From: Lachnospiraceae bacterium | Lineage (GTDB): Bacteria > Bacillota > Clostridia > Lachnospirales > Lachnospiraceae | DNA: 64,000 bases | Reading direction: 5' to 3' | Assembly (NCBI GenBank): GCA_020860755.1 | Contig: JAJBTQ010000033.1 | Coordinates: 41,457-105,456, forward strand | Shown: in pieces, positions 44,256 to 53,684 of the stretch | Position numbering within the stretch: position 1 is the first letter of the stretch | Layout: every line of letters starts with the position of its first letter | The notes under the pieces: model-generated | What the model saw: only the letters and a program-made list of their open reading frames with translations | The model's database searches: none | Told to the model about the DNA's origin: nothing | Made by a program: the position numbers and the translations under genes

Positions 44256-46379
44256 TTAAATTTTTTTATAGAAAGACGCATCCCGCGCATAAGCCTGACG
44301 CAGCTCGCTTAGATTATTTAAGTTTTTTACCCCGTCTGTATGACTCGTGATAAAATGGCTAAGCTTATCCATATACTCATCCGGCGTTACCGATCCCTCG
44401 GCGACATAAGTAAGTCCTTTCTCCCAACTTGCAGTCAGATCCGGATTTAGCAGGGAGCGGATGGAGGCGCTCACCACATCAAATATCATCTCCCCCAACA
44501 GCGTCGGGGTAATGATCTGTGTCTTTTTATTCAGCTTCAGATATTTGATCCGGACAAGCTTATTTAAGATTTCTGCCCGAGTCGCGCTCGTACCGATCCC
44601 GCTTCCCTTAATCTGCGCGCGCAGATCTTCATCTTCAATGAGCTGCCCCGCGTTTTCCATGGCGAGGATCATAGAGCCGGAATTGTATCGCTTCGGCGGG
44701 GAGGTCTCCCCCTCCCTGATCTCAAATCCGGTGACGGGAACTGTCATCCCTTTTTTTAACTTTCCGACAAGATTCAGCAGTTCTTCGTCCGATCCAGCCT
44801 TGACACGCTCCGGCTCACTCCCGTCATCCTGCGTCTTTTTGGCTGTATCTGCGCCGGAGGCATCTCCTCCCGTATCAGTCTTGGCTCTTTGGAAGGAATA
44901 CTTCATGGCCCGGAGATATCCCTCTTCCGCCAAAACCCGGAATGAGGCGAAAAAATGCTCCCCTTCCATCGCCGCGTTTAAGCTGAGTTTCTGATAGACG
45001 GCAGGCGGAAGAAAGATGGCCAGAAAACGCCGCACGATCGTCTCGTATACGTTAAGCTGCAGCGGCTTAAGACCTTTTGCGGCCCCCATGCCCTCTCCGG
45101 TCGGGATGATGGCGTAGTGATCCGTGATCATCTTGTCGTTCGTGTACCGTGTCTTCGCAATATTCTTATAACTCCCCTCAGCGAGGATCTCCTGCGCGAT
45201 GTCGCTGACTCCGGGGATAGCTTTAAGGCCCGCGATATTCTTGCCGATCTCTTTCGCCACGGCTGTGGAGAGCACCCTCGCATCCGTCCTCGGGTAGGTG
45301 ACCAGCTTTTTCTCATAGAGCTCCTGCACCACGCTTAACGTCTCGTCGGGACTGATCTTAAACATCTTCGAGCAGTCATTTTGAAGCTCCGCTAAGTTAT
45401 AGAGCATCGGGGGATTCTTTTTTTCTTTTTTGCGCTCTACAGAAGAAACGACTGCCTCCTGCGGATCCAGTCCCTGTAAGGCTTCTACAAATTCTTCCGC
45501 GTCCTCGCGCTGCTTAAAGCCGTTTTCCTTATAGAGCTTCGGATGGCCCCAGGTGGAAAAATCAGGCTTGTCCTCTTTCTTTTTGGATGTCTGTTCCGAC
45601 TCGGGCATGTTATCGGTGGCGAAGCGGGAATCCCGCGTCACGCGCCACTCACCCTCAATTACGGTTCCCTGTATATCCATCCGGTTTGTCACACGGAAAA
45701 ACGGGGTCTTGACAAAAGAGCGGATCTCGCGCTCCCGCCGCACGACCATGCCGAGCACGCAGGTCATGACGCGTCCGACCGAGACCACCACGCGCTTCTG
45801 ATGCAGAAAATCCGCCATAGTGTTTCCGTATTTCAGCGTAAGGAGACGGGAAAAATTGATCCCCATCAGGTAGTCCTCTTTTGCCCTCAGGTAGGCGGAC
45901 TCCGAGAGATTGTCGTATGCGGACCAGTCCAGCGCTTCGCGGATCCCGCGCAGAATCTCCTCCTCCGTCTGGGAGTCGATCCACACACGCTTTCGCGTCT
46001 TGTCCTTTACATTCGCCATCTGGTCCACAAGGCGGTAGATATACTCCCCCTCGCGTCCGGAATCGGTACAGATATAGATGGTATCCACATCCGGACGGTT
46101 TAAGAGGCCGGAGACGATCTTGAACTGTTTTTTTGACCCTTCGATCACTTCATATTTAAATTCATCCGGGATAAACGGAAGGGTGGACAGACTCCACCTC
46201 TTATATTTCTCATCGTAGGCTTCCGGGTAGCTCATGGTCACCAGATGCCCGACACACCAGGTAACGACGGCATTCTCCGACTCCAGATAGCCGTCGTGGG
46301 ACTCCATCTGTTCGTGAAGCGCACGGGCAAACTCGCGCGCAACACTCGGTTTTTCCGCAATATACAAAGACTTTGCCAT
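44256..46379 (-). CDS. topB: DNA topoisomerase III
   Basis: A 707-residue type IA topoisomerase. The TOPRIM domain begins SLYIAEKPSVAREFA and includes YICTDSGREGEYIYR, the catalytic tyrosine stands in VTYPRTDARVLS, and GIGTSATRAEILNKL follows. A Gly/Asp/Ser-rich, low-complexity stretch interrupts the second half around TGGDASGADTAKK. Type IA enzymes relax negative supercoils and separate single-strand links, and topB forms often lie on mobile elements, but here the surroundings are housekeeping genes. ATG 46379 has AGAGGAG six bases ahead; nine upstream codons are excluded. Confidence 0.94.
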   Translation of the reverse strand: MAKSLYIAEKPSVAREFARALHEQMESHDGYLESENAVVTWCVGHLVTMSYPEAYDEKYKRWSLSTLPFIPDEFKYEVIEGSKKQFKIVSGLLNRPDVDTIYICTDSGREGEYIYRLVDQMANVKDKTRKRVWIDSQTEEEILRGIREALDWSAYDNLSESAYLRAKEDYLMGINFSRLLTLKYGNTMADFLHQKRVVVSVGRVMTCVLGMVVRREREIRSFVKTPFFRVTNRMDIQGTVIEGEWRVTRDSRFATDNMPESEQTSKKKEDKPDFSTWGHPKLYKENGFKQREDAEEFVEALQGLDPQEAVVSSVERKKEKKNPPMLYNLAELQNDCSKMFKISPDETLSVVQELYEKKLVTYPRTDARVLSTAVAKEIGKNIAGLKAIPGVSDIAQEILAEGSYKNIAKTRYTNDKMITDHYAIIPTGEGMGAAKGLKPLQLNVYETIVRRFLAIFLPPAVYQKLSLNAAMEGEHFFASFRVLAEEGYLRAMKYSFQRAKTDTGGDASGADTAKKTQDDGSEPERVKAGSDEELLNLVGKLKKGMTVPVTGFEIREGETSPPKRYNSGSMILAMENAGQLIEDEDLRAQIKGSGIGTSATRAEILNKLVRIKYLKLNKKTQIITPTLLGEMIFDVVSASIRSLLNPDLTASWEKGLTYVAEGSVTPDEYMDKLSHFITSHTDGVKNLNNLSELRQAYARDASFYKKI

Positions 46380-46405
46380 AGATCTCCTCTGCATACAAAC
46401 TGACA

Positions 46406-46433
46406 AGAGATAGCACCCAAAGATGCTATCTCT
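46406..46433. other. Hairpin between glycyl-tRNA synthetase and topB
   Basis: AGAGATAGCA and TGCTATCTCT form a ten-base perfect stem around an eight-base loop. No T-run follows on either strand, so it is not a standard terminator; it may protect or process the mRNA. Confidence 0.6.
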
Positions 46434-46454
46434 CTCATCACATTCTCTTCTTAA

Positions 46455-47852
46455 TTAAAAAGTAAACTTCTCCTCAAAGTACGCGTCGAGCTCTCCGATC
46501 GGCAGGCGGACCTGATCCATGGTGTCGCGCTCCCGGACCGTGACCGCCCCGTCCTCCTCGGACTCAAAATCGTAGGTGACACAGTAGGGAGTTCCAATCT
46601 CGTCCTGCCGGCGATAGCGCTTTCCGATGTTGCCGCGGTCGTCGTATTCGCAGTTGTACGTTTTGCGAAGATGCTCAAAGATCTGCTCCGCCCCCTCGGC
46701 GAGCTTCTTGGAGAGCGGGAGCACACCGATCTTAACAGGCGCGAGCGCCGGATGAAGGTGCAGCACGGTGCGCATGTCCGGCTTTTCCTCCGTGCCGATG
46801 TTCTCCTCATCATAAGCGTCGCAGAGGAAGGCGAGCACTACGCGGTCCACGCCGAGCGACGGCTCGATGACATAGGGGATATATTTTATATTTTTCTGGT
46901 CGTCAAAGTAGGTGAGATCCTGTCCCGAAACCTCCTGATGCTGTGTCAGGTCATAGTCCGTCCGGTCCGCGATGCCCCAGAGCTCTCCCCAGCCGAACGG
47001 GAAGCAATATTCGATATCACTCGTGGCTTTGCTGTAAAAGGAAAGCTCCTCCGCGTCGTGGTCGCGGACCCGCATCTCCTCATCCTTCATGCCGAGTGAT
47101 TTCAGCCAGTCTATGCAAAAGTTTCTCCAGTAGGCAAACCATTCCAGATCCGTATCCGGTTCGCAGAAAAACTCGAGCTCCATCTGCTCAAACTCCCGCG
47201 TTCGAAACGTAAAGTTCCCCGGTGTGATCTCGTTGCGGAACGACTTTCCGATCTGTCCGATCCCAAACGGGATCTTCTTGCGTGACGTGCGCTGCACGTT
47301 TTTAAAGTTGACAAAGATGCCCTGTGCCGTCTCCGGCCGGAGATAGACGGTATTCTTCGCGTCCTCGGTCACACCCTGGAACGTCTTAAACATCAGATTG
47401 AACTGACGGATATCGGTAAAATTGTGCTTGCCGCAGGTCGGGCAGCACACGCCGTGCTCCTCGATAAAATCCTGCATCTGCTCCGGCGTCCAGCCGTCCA
47501 CGGACCCGCCCAGATCAATCTCGTTTTCCTCGGCGAAATCCTCAATGAGCTGGTCCGCGCGGAAGCGCTCATGGCACTCCCTGCAGTCCATCAGGGGATC
47601 CGAAAATCCGCCCAGATGACCGGAGGCGACCCACGTCTGGGGATTCATTAAGATCGCGCAGTCCACGCCTACATTGTAGGGGCTTTCCTGGATGAACTTC
47701 TGCCACCATATCTTTTTTACGTTATTCTTAAGCTCCACGCCGAGATTGCCGTAGTCCCAGGTATTCGCGAGACCCCCGTAGATCTCAGATCCGGGGTATA
47801 CAAAGCCCCTGTTTTTGGCAAGCGCAACGATTTTTTCCATTGTCAGTTCCAT
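46455..47852 (-). CDS. glyS: Glycyl-tRNA synthetase, single-chain (alpha2) type
   Basis: A 465-residue class II synthetase charging tRNA-Gly. It is the dimeric single-chain type found in clostridia, Thermus and eukaryotes, not the alpha/beta GlyQS type. The start [19 protein letters not shown], motif 2 [21 protein letters not shown] and motif 3 [12 protein letters not shown] are clear. A four-Cys insert (CRECHERF ... [10 protein letters not shown]) may bind zinc. No T-box leader is present; only 25 bases separate it from the lipoprotein gene upstream. Confidence 0.96.
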   Translation of the reverse strand: MELTMEKIVALAKNRGFVYPGSEIYGGLANTWDYGNLGVELKNNVKKIWWQKFIQESPYNVGVDCAILMNPQTWVASGHLGGFSDPLMDCRECHERFRADQLIEDFAEENEIDLGGSVDGWTPEQMQDFIEEHGVCCPTCGKHNFTDIRQFNLMFKTFQGVTEDAKNTVYLRPETAQGIFVNFKNVQRTSRKKIPFGIGQIGKSFRNEITPGNFTFRTREFEQMELEFFCEPDTDLEWFAYWRNFCIDWLKSLGMKDEEMRVRDHDAEELSFYSKATSDIEYCFPFGWGELWGIADRTDYDLTQHQEVSGQDLTYFDDQKNIKYIPYVIEPSLGVDRVVLAFLCDAYDEENIGTEEKPDMRTVLHLHPALAPVKIGVLPLSKKLAEGAEQIFEHLRKTYNCEYDDRGNIGKRYRRQDEIGTPYCVTYDFESEEDGAVTVRERDTMDQVRLPIGELDAYFEEKFTF

Positions 47853-47877
47853 ATCCGTTTCCTCTCTGATACCTTAC

Positions 47878-48534
47878 TTAATAATAAAGGACATAGACAA
47901 CATTGTTCTCACCGACGATATCTGCATCGATATACACGCCGACCGTATCTTTATCCGTTAAATTCGAAACCCCGTATGAAGTGTAATAATACTGCACATC
48001 ACCCGGGACCGTGACATCCATATCGGTCTCGATGATGAAAACCTTAAGCTCCTCATCCCCGGTGACCACATCGCCGGACACCGTCACAGTCGAGGAAGTC
48101 GAGGTTACGGCGGAGGCATCCTCACTCTCTGCTTCCGGCTCCGAAACACGGGTAAAATCCATGTCAAATTCATACCCGGCCATCAAAGCCTCCTCCATGG
48201 TCCCGTCAAAACACTCAACCTGGTTAAACCCGGCATACGTATCGGCATTGTTATATCGTAAAGTCAGATAAGCCGTCTCTTTTCTGACTCTGTTTTTCTT
48301 TACTTTTATGCGGCCCTTATTGTCTTCTTTATAGGCCTTTATTGCATCGTCGACAAAGTCGTCCATCTCCTTAGAATCATAGTTGGACGCAGAGAAATCC
48401 TCAACCGCATATTCAAAGATTCTTCCTCTTTTGGTCAGTTCCACTTTGCTGTCATCAGAAGAAGATCTTCCGCAAGCTGTCAAAACGCAAGGCAGCAGCA
48501 AAGCGAAACAGAGAATCACTGCTAACTTTCTCAT
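47878..48534 (-). CDS. Predicted lipoprotein of unknown function
   Basis: A 218-residue protein with a clear lipoprotein signal: basic MRKLAVI, a hydrophobic core and the lipobox LLTAC-like LTACG at about residues 18-22. The mature part starts with a Ser/Asp-rich linker. It has an acidic region, a Thr/Ser/Val-rich stretch near residue 150 and a C-terminal beta-rich part (VYIDADIVGENNVVYVLYY). No domain is recognised. ATG 48534 follows AGGGGG; earlier in-frame starts lack a site. It is placed between recO and glyS. Confidence 0.85.
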   Translation of the reverse strand: MRKLAVILCFALLLPCVLTACGRSSSDDSKVELTKRGRIFEYAVEDFSASNYDSKEMDDFVDDAIKAYKEDNKGRIKVKKNRVRKETAYLTLRYNNADTYAGFNQVECFDGTMEEALMAGYEFDMDFTRVSEPEAESEDASAVTSTSSTVTVSGDVVTGDEELKVFIIETDMDVTVPGDVQYYYTSYGVSNLTDKDTVGVYIDADIVGENNVVYVLYY

Positions 48535-48604
48535 GTTTGTCCCCCTCATGATCCATTCCAATTTTTTAGTTTACACACAAACTCAGGCTTTGACAATACC
48601 CTTT

Positions 48605-49336
48605 TTAGTCCGGCAAAAGCGAAAGCGTTTTAAATTCCCGGTCCACATACAGCTGCAGGTATTGCCCGATGACGGTCCGGATAGATCCGTAGACCTCTTC
48701 CGTCACTTTGAACGTGTAAAGTTTCTCGATCGGAGAAGAAATGATGTACTGCAATGTATAAAGAGCGGCATCCGACAGCACGGTGTCATGTTCCCCCTTG
48801 CACGTGCCGCAAAGCGTTCCGCGCCGGCGCAGGGAAAACCAGTGCAGATCCTTTTTGCTGCCGCACTGCACACAGGAAGTTACAACGGGAGATACCCCGT
48901 GGTAGACAAGAGTTTTGAGCTCATAGATACGCCGGATAAGACGCAGGTCAAGCCGATCCGACACCAAGGCCCGGACTGTCTGATACAAAAGCTTTAACTG
49001 GTCCGACGCCTCACAGTATGGCTGGGTAAAATAGCCTGCCAATTCCAGAAAATAACATCCGTACCAGGTCTTTTCCGGATCGGTATAAAGCTCCGAAAAA
49101 TAGTTGAGGATATCCGCTTTGACGACCGTATAGGCATCCCGCCCCTCATAGGCCTCAAACGTGCCGAAGCAAAACAGATTGGTAGCAGCCTGCAGGGCGC
49201 TTTTCGGCCGCCTTGCGCCCCGGACAAAAGCAGTCACTTTCCCCTGCTCTTTCGTAAGTAGTGTGATCCTCTTATCATACTCTCCCGCCGGAGCAGCCGA
49301 GAGCACCATTCCTGTAAGAGTACAAGTCTCACTCAT
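48605..49336 (-). CDS. recO: DNA repair protein RecO
   Basis: A 243-residue recombination mediator helping RecR load RecA on SSB-covered DNA. The N-terminal OB fold (TGMVLSAAPAGEYDKRITLLTKEQGKVTAFVRGARR) is typical, and the central zinc finger is intact: CVQCG and LCGTCKG supply four cysteines. It lies right after era, the frequent Firmicutes order. ATG 49336 is chosen; an in-frame GTG four codons upstream lies inside the GAGGAAG ribosome site. Confidence 0.95.
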   Translation of the reverse strand: MSETCTLTGMVLSAAPAGEYDKRITLLTKEQGKVTAFVRGARRPKSALQAATNLFCFGTFEAYEGRDAYTVVKADILNYFSELYTDPEKTWYGCYFLELAGYFTQPYCEASDQLKLLYQTVRALVSDRLDLRLIRRIYELKTLVYHGVSPVVTSCVQCGSKKDLHWFSLRRRGTLCGTCKGEHDTVLSDAALYTLQYIISSPIEKLYTFKVTEEVYGSIRTVIGQYLQLYVDREFKTLSLLPD

Positions 49337-49374
49337 GCTCTTCCTCACAATTCCGTGTCGCAGCTCAAATGAGC

Positions 49375-50283
49375 CTACATCTCTCTCGGGTCATACCCGA
49401 AATTTTTCATCTGGATGTCGCTGTCCCGCCATCCCTTCCGGACTTTTACAAACAATTTTAAGTTCACTTTACACCCTAAAAGTTCCTCGATATCCTCTCT
49501 GGCATAGCTGCCGATCTTTTTAAGCATGGCGCCGCCTTTTCCGATGATGATCCCTTTATGGGAGTCCTTCTCGCAGATGATATCCGCTTCGATATCGAAC
49601 AGGTTGCTTTTTGGCCGGATCTTCATAGACTCAATCGTCACAGCGATCCCGTGAGGGATCTCCTCGCTTAAACAGCGCAGGGCTTTCTCCCGGATGATCT
49701 CCGCCACGATCTGACGCTCGGGCTGATCCGTAAGAGTTTCCTCATCGTAATACATCGGGCCATACGGAAGATAGGTAAAGACCGCATCCAGGATCTCGTC
49801 CGTGTTATCCCCCGTAAGGGCTGAGACCGGTATGATCTCCGCAAAGCGAAAGAGCTGGCGATACGCGTCAATAATGATCAGTATTTCATTTTTCTTTACG
49901 GTATCTGTCTTGTTTATGATCAGGAGAACCGGAATGTCTACTTTTTGAAGCTGCTCCACGATATGGCGCTCCCCCGCTCCGATAAACGTGCTCGGCTCTA
50001 CCAGCCACAGGACGATATCCACGTCTTTTAAGGTGGACTCCGCCACATTTACCATGTACTCTCCCAGCTTGTTTTTCGCCTTGTGGATCCCGGGAGTATC
50101 CACAAAAATGATCTGTCCCCGCCCGGGATCCGTATAAACAGTCTGGATCCGGTTCCGCGTCGTCTGCGGTTTGCTTGAAGTGATCGCTATCTTCTGCCCG
50201 ATAAAGCGATTCATCAGTGTGGACTTCCCCACGTTGGGCCTTCCGATCAATGTGACAAACCCGGATTTAAAATCTTCTGTCAT
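49375..50283 (-). CDS. era: GTPase Era
   Basis: A 302-residue GTPase needed for 16S rRNA maturation and 30S assembly. G1 GRPNVGKSTLMN, G3 DTPGI and G4 NKTD are present, followed by the C-terminal KH RNA-binding domain (EADIICEKDSHKGIIIGKGGAMLKKIG). The start overlaps the stop of the M16C peptidase gene by four bases. Confidence 0.97.
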   Translation of the reverse strand: MTEDFKSGFVTLIGRPNVGKSTLMNRFIGQKIAITSSKPQTTRNRIQTVYTDPGRGQIIFVDTPGIHKAKNKLGEYMVNVAESTLKDVDIVLWLVEPSTFIGAGERHIVEQLQKVDIPVLLIINKTDTVKKNEILIIIDAYRQLFRFAEIIPVSALTGDNTDEILDAVFTYLPYGPMYYDEETLTDQPERQIVAEIIREKALRCLSEEIPHGIAVTIESMKIRPKSNLFDIEADIICEKDSHKGIIIGKGGAMLKKIGSYAREDIEELLGCKVNLKLFVKVRKGWRDSDIQMKNFGYDPREM

Positions 50284-53204
50284 AAAGCCTCCGTATGATC
50301 AAACAGCTCCGCCTCCTGGCGAATCTTTTCCTCATTTCCGATCGCGCAGCAGTACGCTCCATCCAACACCGCATCGAGAAGCGGTGCCAGATCACGGATA
50401 TCCTGTACACCCGCGTTTAACACTTCGTCTCTGTCTCTTTGGAGCATCTCCTGCGTGATCCCGCAAAGCTTCGCGACCAGAGAACGCCGCCCTTGTGCAG
50501 CAGGCGTCAGCGGCGCATCCATCTCGCTGAACGTGCCGATAACATAGCGGGTCATATCCCGCTCGCCCGCCTCAAACTCTCGTACGTATTCCGGGACATT
50601 TTGGTATACCTCGAGTGTCTCTTTGAGATTCGGGTCGCGGAACGAAGAAAAACAGATGTCCCCCATCCGGCTTATCGTACAGCTGCAACCGTAAGCTCCG
50701 CCGCGGACCCGGAGATTCATCCAAAGATATTCATAATTCATGATACAGCGGAACACCCGCAGTGCCCCGTGATAGGAAAATCCGCCGCTCTTAAAATTTC
50801 CTCCCATGGCGACAAACTGAATCTGAGAGGCATCCATAAATCCCTCACTCCCGTGCTCCGGAAGTGAGACGAGCTCCTCTTTCCGGTCGGTCATGTCCGC
50901 GAAAAGCCCGTCCGTGATCCGCGCAGCGTTTTTCTTGACCAGCTCAAATCCCGGCTTTCTGCAGGTAACACTGACCAGCAGGGAGGCCGGTTGAAAGATG
51001 CTGCCAACCAGATCCGCCAGTCTTTTCTTTAACTCTTCTTTTTTCTCCTCAAACCCCTCCACGATCTCATCCATCACGCGATACTGCCCGATCCCGTGAA
51101 GAAGATCGTTGTACTTAGCCTTTCGGGACGTACAGGACATTACACGCGTTGCCGCGACACTGTTCCCGCTCTCCCGAAGCGCAGTCAGCATCTGGGACCT
51201 AGACTGGGCGAGGATCTCGTACAGTCTCTTTTCGTCGTCAAACACGGTATGGAGCATCATGCTCTTCGCCAGCTCCATTGCCTTTTCCAGGTTGGCCTCA
51301 AGCGTCCTGGTGCGGATCTCAAACTTTGCCCGATATTCCGGATCCCCCTCGATCAGTTCAAACAGGTTGACCTCAGCCTCGATCCCGCCGGTGTGAAGGT
51401 TGATCTCGTTGTCCAGATCCACATAGGAATACTCCTCCGTATCCATGCGCCCCATCAGCTTCTGTAAGATCGTCAGATACGGCACCTCATCCTCAGGAAT
51501 GTGCTGGATGTCGAAGAGATAATCCAGATAGATGATCCCGTTTGTCTCATAGTCGTGCCAGAGGAGAGGAACGCCGGCCTCGCACTCCTCCACATTGCTG
51601 TGCGGATCCGGCACTTTTTTCATATCATCCCTCGAAAGAAGCGGAATTTTCTCCAAGTCTTCCGGGGATGAGGGCTCTTCCTGATAGGTCTCCAGGTCCT
51701 TCGTCTCGCGGATCAGCCTTTGAATGTCATCTTCGCTTAAGGAGTCCCGGTATTTTTGAAGTCCCGCGGCGAACTCCTGCTCTTTTTCGGCATTCAGTCC
51801 CTTTTTCGGGCGAAGGCAAAGCAGGGAAACGTGCTTGTTGCCGAGGAGATATTTCCAGATCAGCTCCTCAAAATATCCGTTGTCCAGCTCTTTTCTGAGT
51901 CTTGCGTACACATCCAGTTCATCCAGATGAAGGAAGGGATCCATGTCGCTGTAGAGCCAGCTGTCCAGTATTGTGATCCCAAACATCAGCCCCTTCGGGA
52001 TCCGTCCGAAATCCGCCTCGCGGAAGCGGAATTCCGCCCCGTTGATCGCCGAGAGCAGTGTTGCCTTGTTGATTCCTTTTTCCGCCTGCTCCGTCAGGAC
52101 ATGCTCAATGATGCGTCCAAACTCCTTTAACTCATCCGGCTCTGCGTTCTTTGCAACCACGGAAAACATGGGCTGAAGCAGACCGCCTTCATATCCCCCG
52201 AAGATGTCATCTCCGATCCCGGCGTCAAGGAGCGCCTGCTTGATCGGGGCTCCGCTGCTGTTTAAGAGCGCGTAGGCCAGGATGTCGAACGCAACACTTT
52301 GAACCGGGTCCAGACTTGTCCCCACAGACCAGCTGTAGCTCAAAAGCGTGTTGTCTTCCTCACTCTCCTCGCTGGAGATCGGATAGAACTTTTCCGAGAC
52401 GACCGGTTCCTCAAACGGATCCTGAACGGGGATCACCGTATCCGGACGGGTCCTGTCATAAGCGGACAGATATTCCCGGTCAAGCCAGTCAAGCTTCTCC
52501 TTCGCATCCATATCTCCGTAGAGGAAGATATAGGAGTTGGAGGGATGATAGCACATCCGGTGAAACGCGAGGTACTGCTCATAGGTCAGCGTCGGGATCA
52601 CATCCGGATCACCGCCCGAGTCATTTGCATACGGCGTGTCCGGATAGAGAGAGCGCATGATCTCACGCTCCAAAATGGAATCAGCCACAGAGTATGCCCC
52701 TTTCATCTCATTGTAGACAACACCGTTAATAGACAGATCGCCCTCCGGCGAGTCCAATTCCAAATGCCATCCCTCCTGGCGGAAAATATTTTGTTCATTG
52801 TAGATATTCGGATGGAGAACTGCATCCATATAGACATCCATGAGATTCTGAAAATCCCGGTCGTTGCAGCTCGCAACCGGATAAACCGTTTTATCCGGGA
52901 AAGTCATGGCATTTAAGAAGGTGTTCATAGAGCCCTTAACCAGCTCGATGAAGGGATCCTTGACCGGGAACTTTTCACTTCCGCAAAGCACCGTGTGCTC
53001 AATGATGTGAGGAACCCCCGTAGAGTCCTTCGGCGGAGTCCGAAAACCGATGTAAAAGACTTTGTTCGGATCATCGTTGGAAACGATCACGACCCTGGCT
53101 CCGCTCTTTTTGTGAAGAAAGTAAAGGCCTTCGGAGTGAATATCTTTCAGTTCCCTTTGCTGCAGCAATTCATACGCGTTTCCGTAGTCAATATTTTTGT
53201 TCAA
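50280..53204 (-). CDS. M16C family metallopeptidase (presequence protease-like)
   Basis: A 974-residue zinc peptidase of the insulinase group. The inverted zinc motif HIIEH is at residues 66-70, with the downstream glutamate region NGVVYNEMKGAYS. The second, inactive M16 half and the M16C-associated linker give the full length of PreP-like enzymes, which enclose and degrade short peptides. Cytoplasmic location is likely, as no signal peptide is seen. The start is a TTG with GGAGG eight bases ahead; no ATG fits. It overlaps era by four bases. Confidence 0.93.
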   Translation of the reverse strand: MNKNIDYGNAYELLQQRELKDIHSEGLYFLHKKSGARVVIVSNDDPNKVFYIGFRTPPKDSTGVPHIIEHTVLCGSEKFPVKDPFIELVKGSMNTFLNAMTFPDKTVYPVASCNDRDFQNLMDVYMDAVLHPNIYNEQNIFRQEGWHLELDSPEGDLSINGVVYNEMKGAYSVADSILEREIMRSLYPDTPYANDSGGDPDVIPTLTYEQYLAFHRMCYHPSNSYIFLYGDMDAKEKLDWLDREYLSAYDRTRPDTVIPVQDPFEEPVVSEKFYPISSEESEEDNTLLSYSWSVGTSLDPVQSVAFDILAYALLNSSGAPIKQALLDAGIGDDIFGGYEGGLLQPMFSVVAKNAEPDELKEFGRIIEHVLTEQAEKGINKATLLSAINGAEFRFREADFGRIPKGLMFGITILDSWLYSDMDPFLHLDELDVYARLRKELDNGYFEELIWKYLLGNKHVSLLCLRPKKGLNAEKEQEFAAGLQKYRDSLSEDDIQRLIRETKDLETYQEEPSSPEDLEKIPLLSRDDMKKVPDPHSNVEECEAGVPLLWHDYETNGIIYLDYLFDIQHIPEDEVPYLTILQKLMGRMDTEEYSYVDLDNEINLHTGGIEAEVNLFELIEGDPEYRAKFEIRTRTLEANLEKAMELAKSMMLHTVFDDEKRLYEILAQSRSQMLTALRESGNSVAATRVMSCTSRKAKYNDLLHGIGQYRVMDEIVEGFEEKKEELKKRLADLVGSIFQPASLLVSVTCRKPGFELVKKNAARITDGLFADMTDRKEELVSLPEHGSEGFMDASQIQFVAMGGNFKSGGFSYHGALRVFRCIMNYEYLWMNLRVRGGAYGCSCTISRMGDICFSSFRDPNLKETLEVYQNVPEYVREFEAGERDMTRYVIGTFSEMDAPLTPAAQGRRSLVAKLCGITQEMLQRDRDEVLNAGVQDIRDLAPLLDAVLDGAYCCAIGNEEKIRQEAELFDHTEAL

Positions 53205-53248
53205 TTCTCATTCCTCCAGCTAGAATATATGATTTTTCCCGTTGGGAA

Positions 53249-53272
53249 AGGGCTGCCCATTCGGACAGCCCT
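53249..53272 (-). terminator. Hairpin downstream of the cold-shock gene
   Basis: AGGGCTG and CAGCCCT pair around a CCATTCGG-type loop, with TTTCCC following on the minus strand. The T tail is short, so termination may be partial. Confidence 0.6.
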
Positions 53273-53311
53273 CACAGATCAAAAAACCCTGTCGACATAA
53301 CAGCCGCAATC

Positions 53312-53518
53312 CTATTCCTCGACTTTTCTCACGTTTGCGGCTTGTACACCTTTATCACTTTCGATTACATCAAACTCAACAATGTCGTTTTCTTTTAATT
53401 CCTTGAATCCGTCCATGTCAATCGCTGAAAAATGCACAAAGATGTCATTTCCATCAGCATCGGAAATAAAGCCGTACCCCCTTTTGGCGCTAAACCACTT
53501 AACTGTACCCCGCTGCAT
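53312..53518 (-). CDS. Cold-shock domain protein
   Basis: A 68-residue CspA/CspB-type RNA chaperone. RNP1-like KRGYGFI and RNP2-like DIFVHFSAI are intact; the first reads [15 protein letters not shown] where most family members have FNAEKGYGFI. It binds single-stranded nucleic acid and eases translation in the cold. Two adjacent ATG codons begin the frame. The second (53518) is preferred because GGGAG is five bases ahead. It has a strong promoter and a leader of about 50 bases. Confidence 0.95.
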   Translation of the reverse strand: MQRGTVKWFSAKRGYGFISDADGNDIFVHFSAIDMDGFKELKENDIVEFDVIESDKGVQAANVRKVEE

Positions 53519-53575
53519 CATTACTCCCTTCTTTGACTAGTAACACATCAAAAAATATTCTCTTATTGTTCAATA

Positions 53576-53604
53576 AAAATAACATATTCCCGTCAGTTTG
53601 TCAA
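53576..53604 (-). promoter_or_regulatory. Sigma-A promoter of the cold-shock gene
   Basis: A minus-strand consensus TTGACA -35 (53599-53604), 17 bases, then TATTTT -10 (53576-53581). Confidence 0.8.
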
Positions 53605-53684
53605 TAAAAGAAAGCCGTTTTCCTTGAAGAATGGGGCATTTTTCACAAAATGATTTCGATCGTTTCCGGTATCCTTATATGTAT

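Noticed and set aside
44256..46379. topB as a marker of an integrated mobile element
   Set aside because: No integrase, relaxase, conjugation gene or attachment repeat is nearby, and the gene sits among housekeeping genes.
47853..47877. T-box leader before glycyl-tRNA synthetase
   Set aside because: Only 25 bases separate it from the preceding gene, with no room for a T-box; nothing like the T-box core was seen there.
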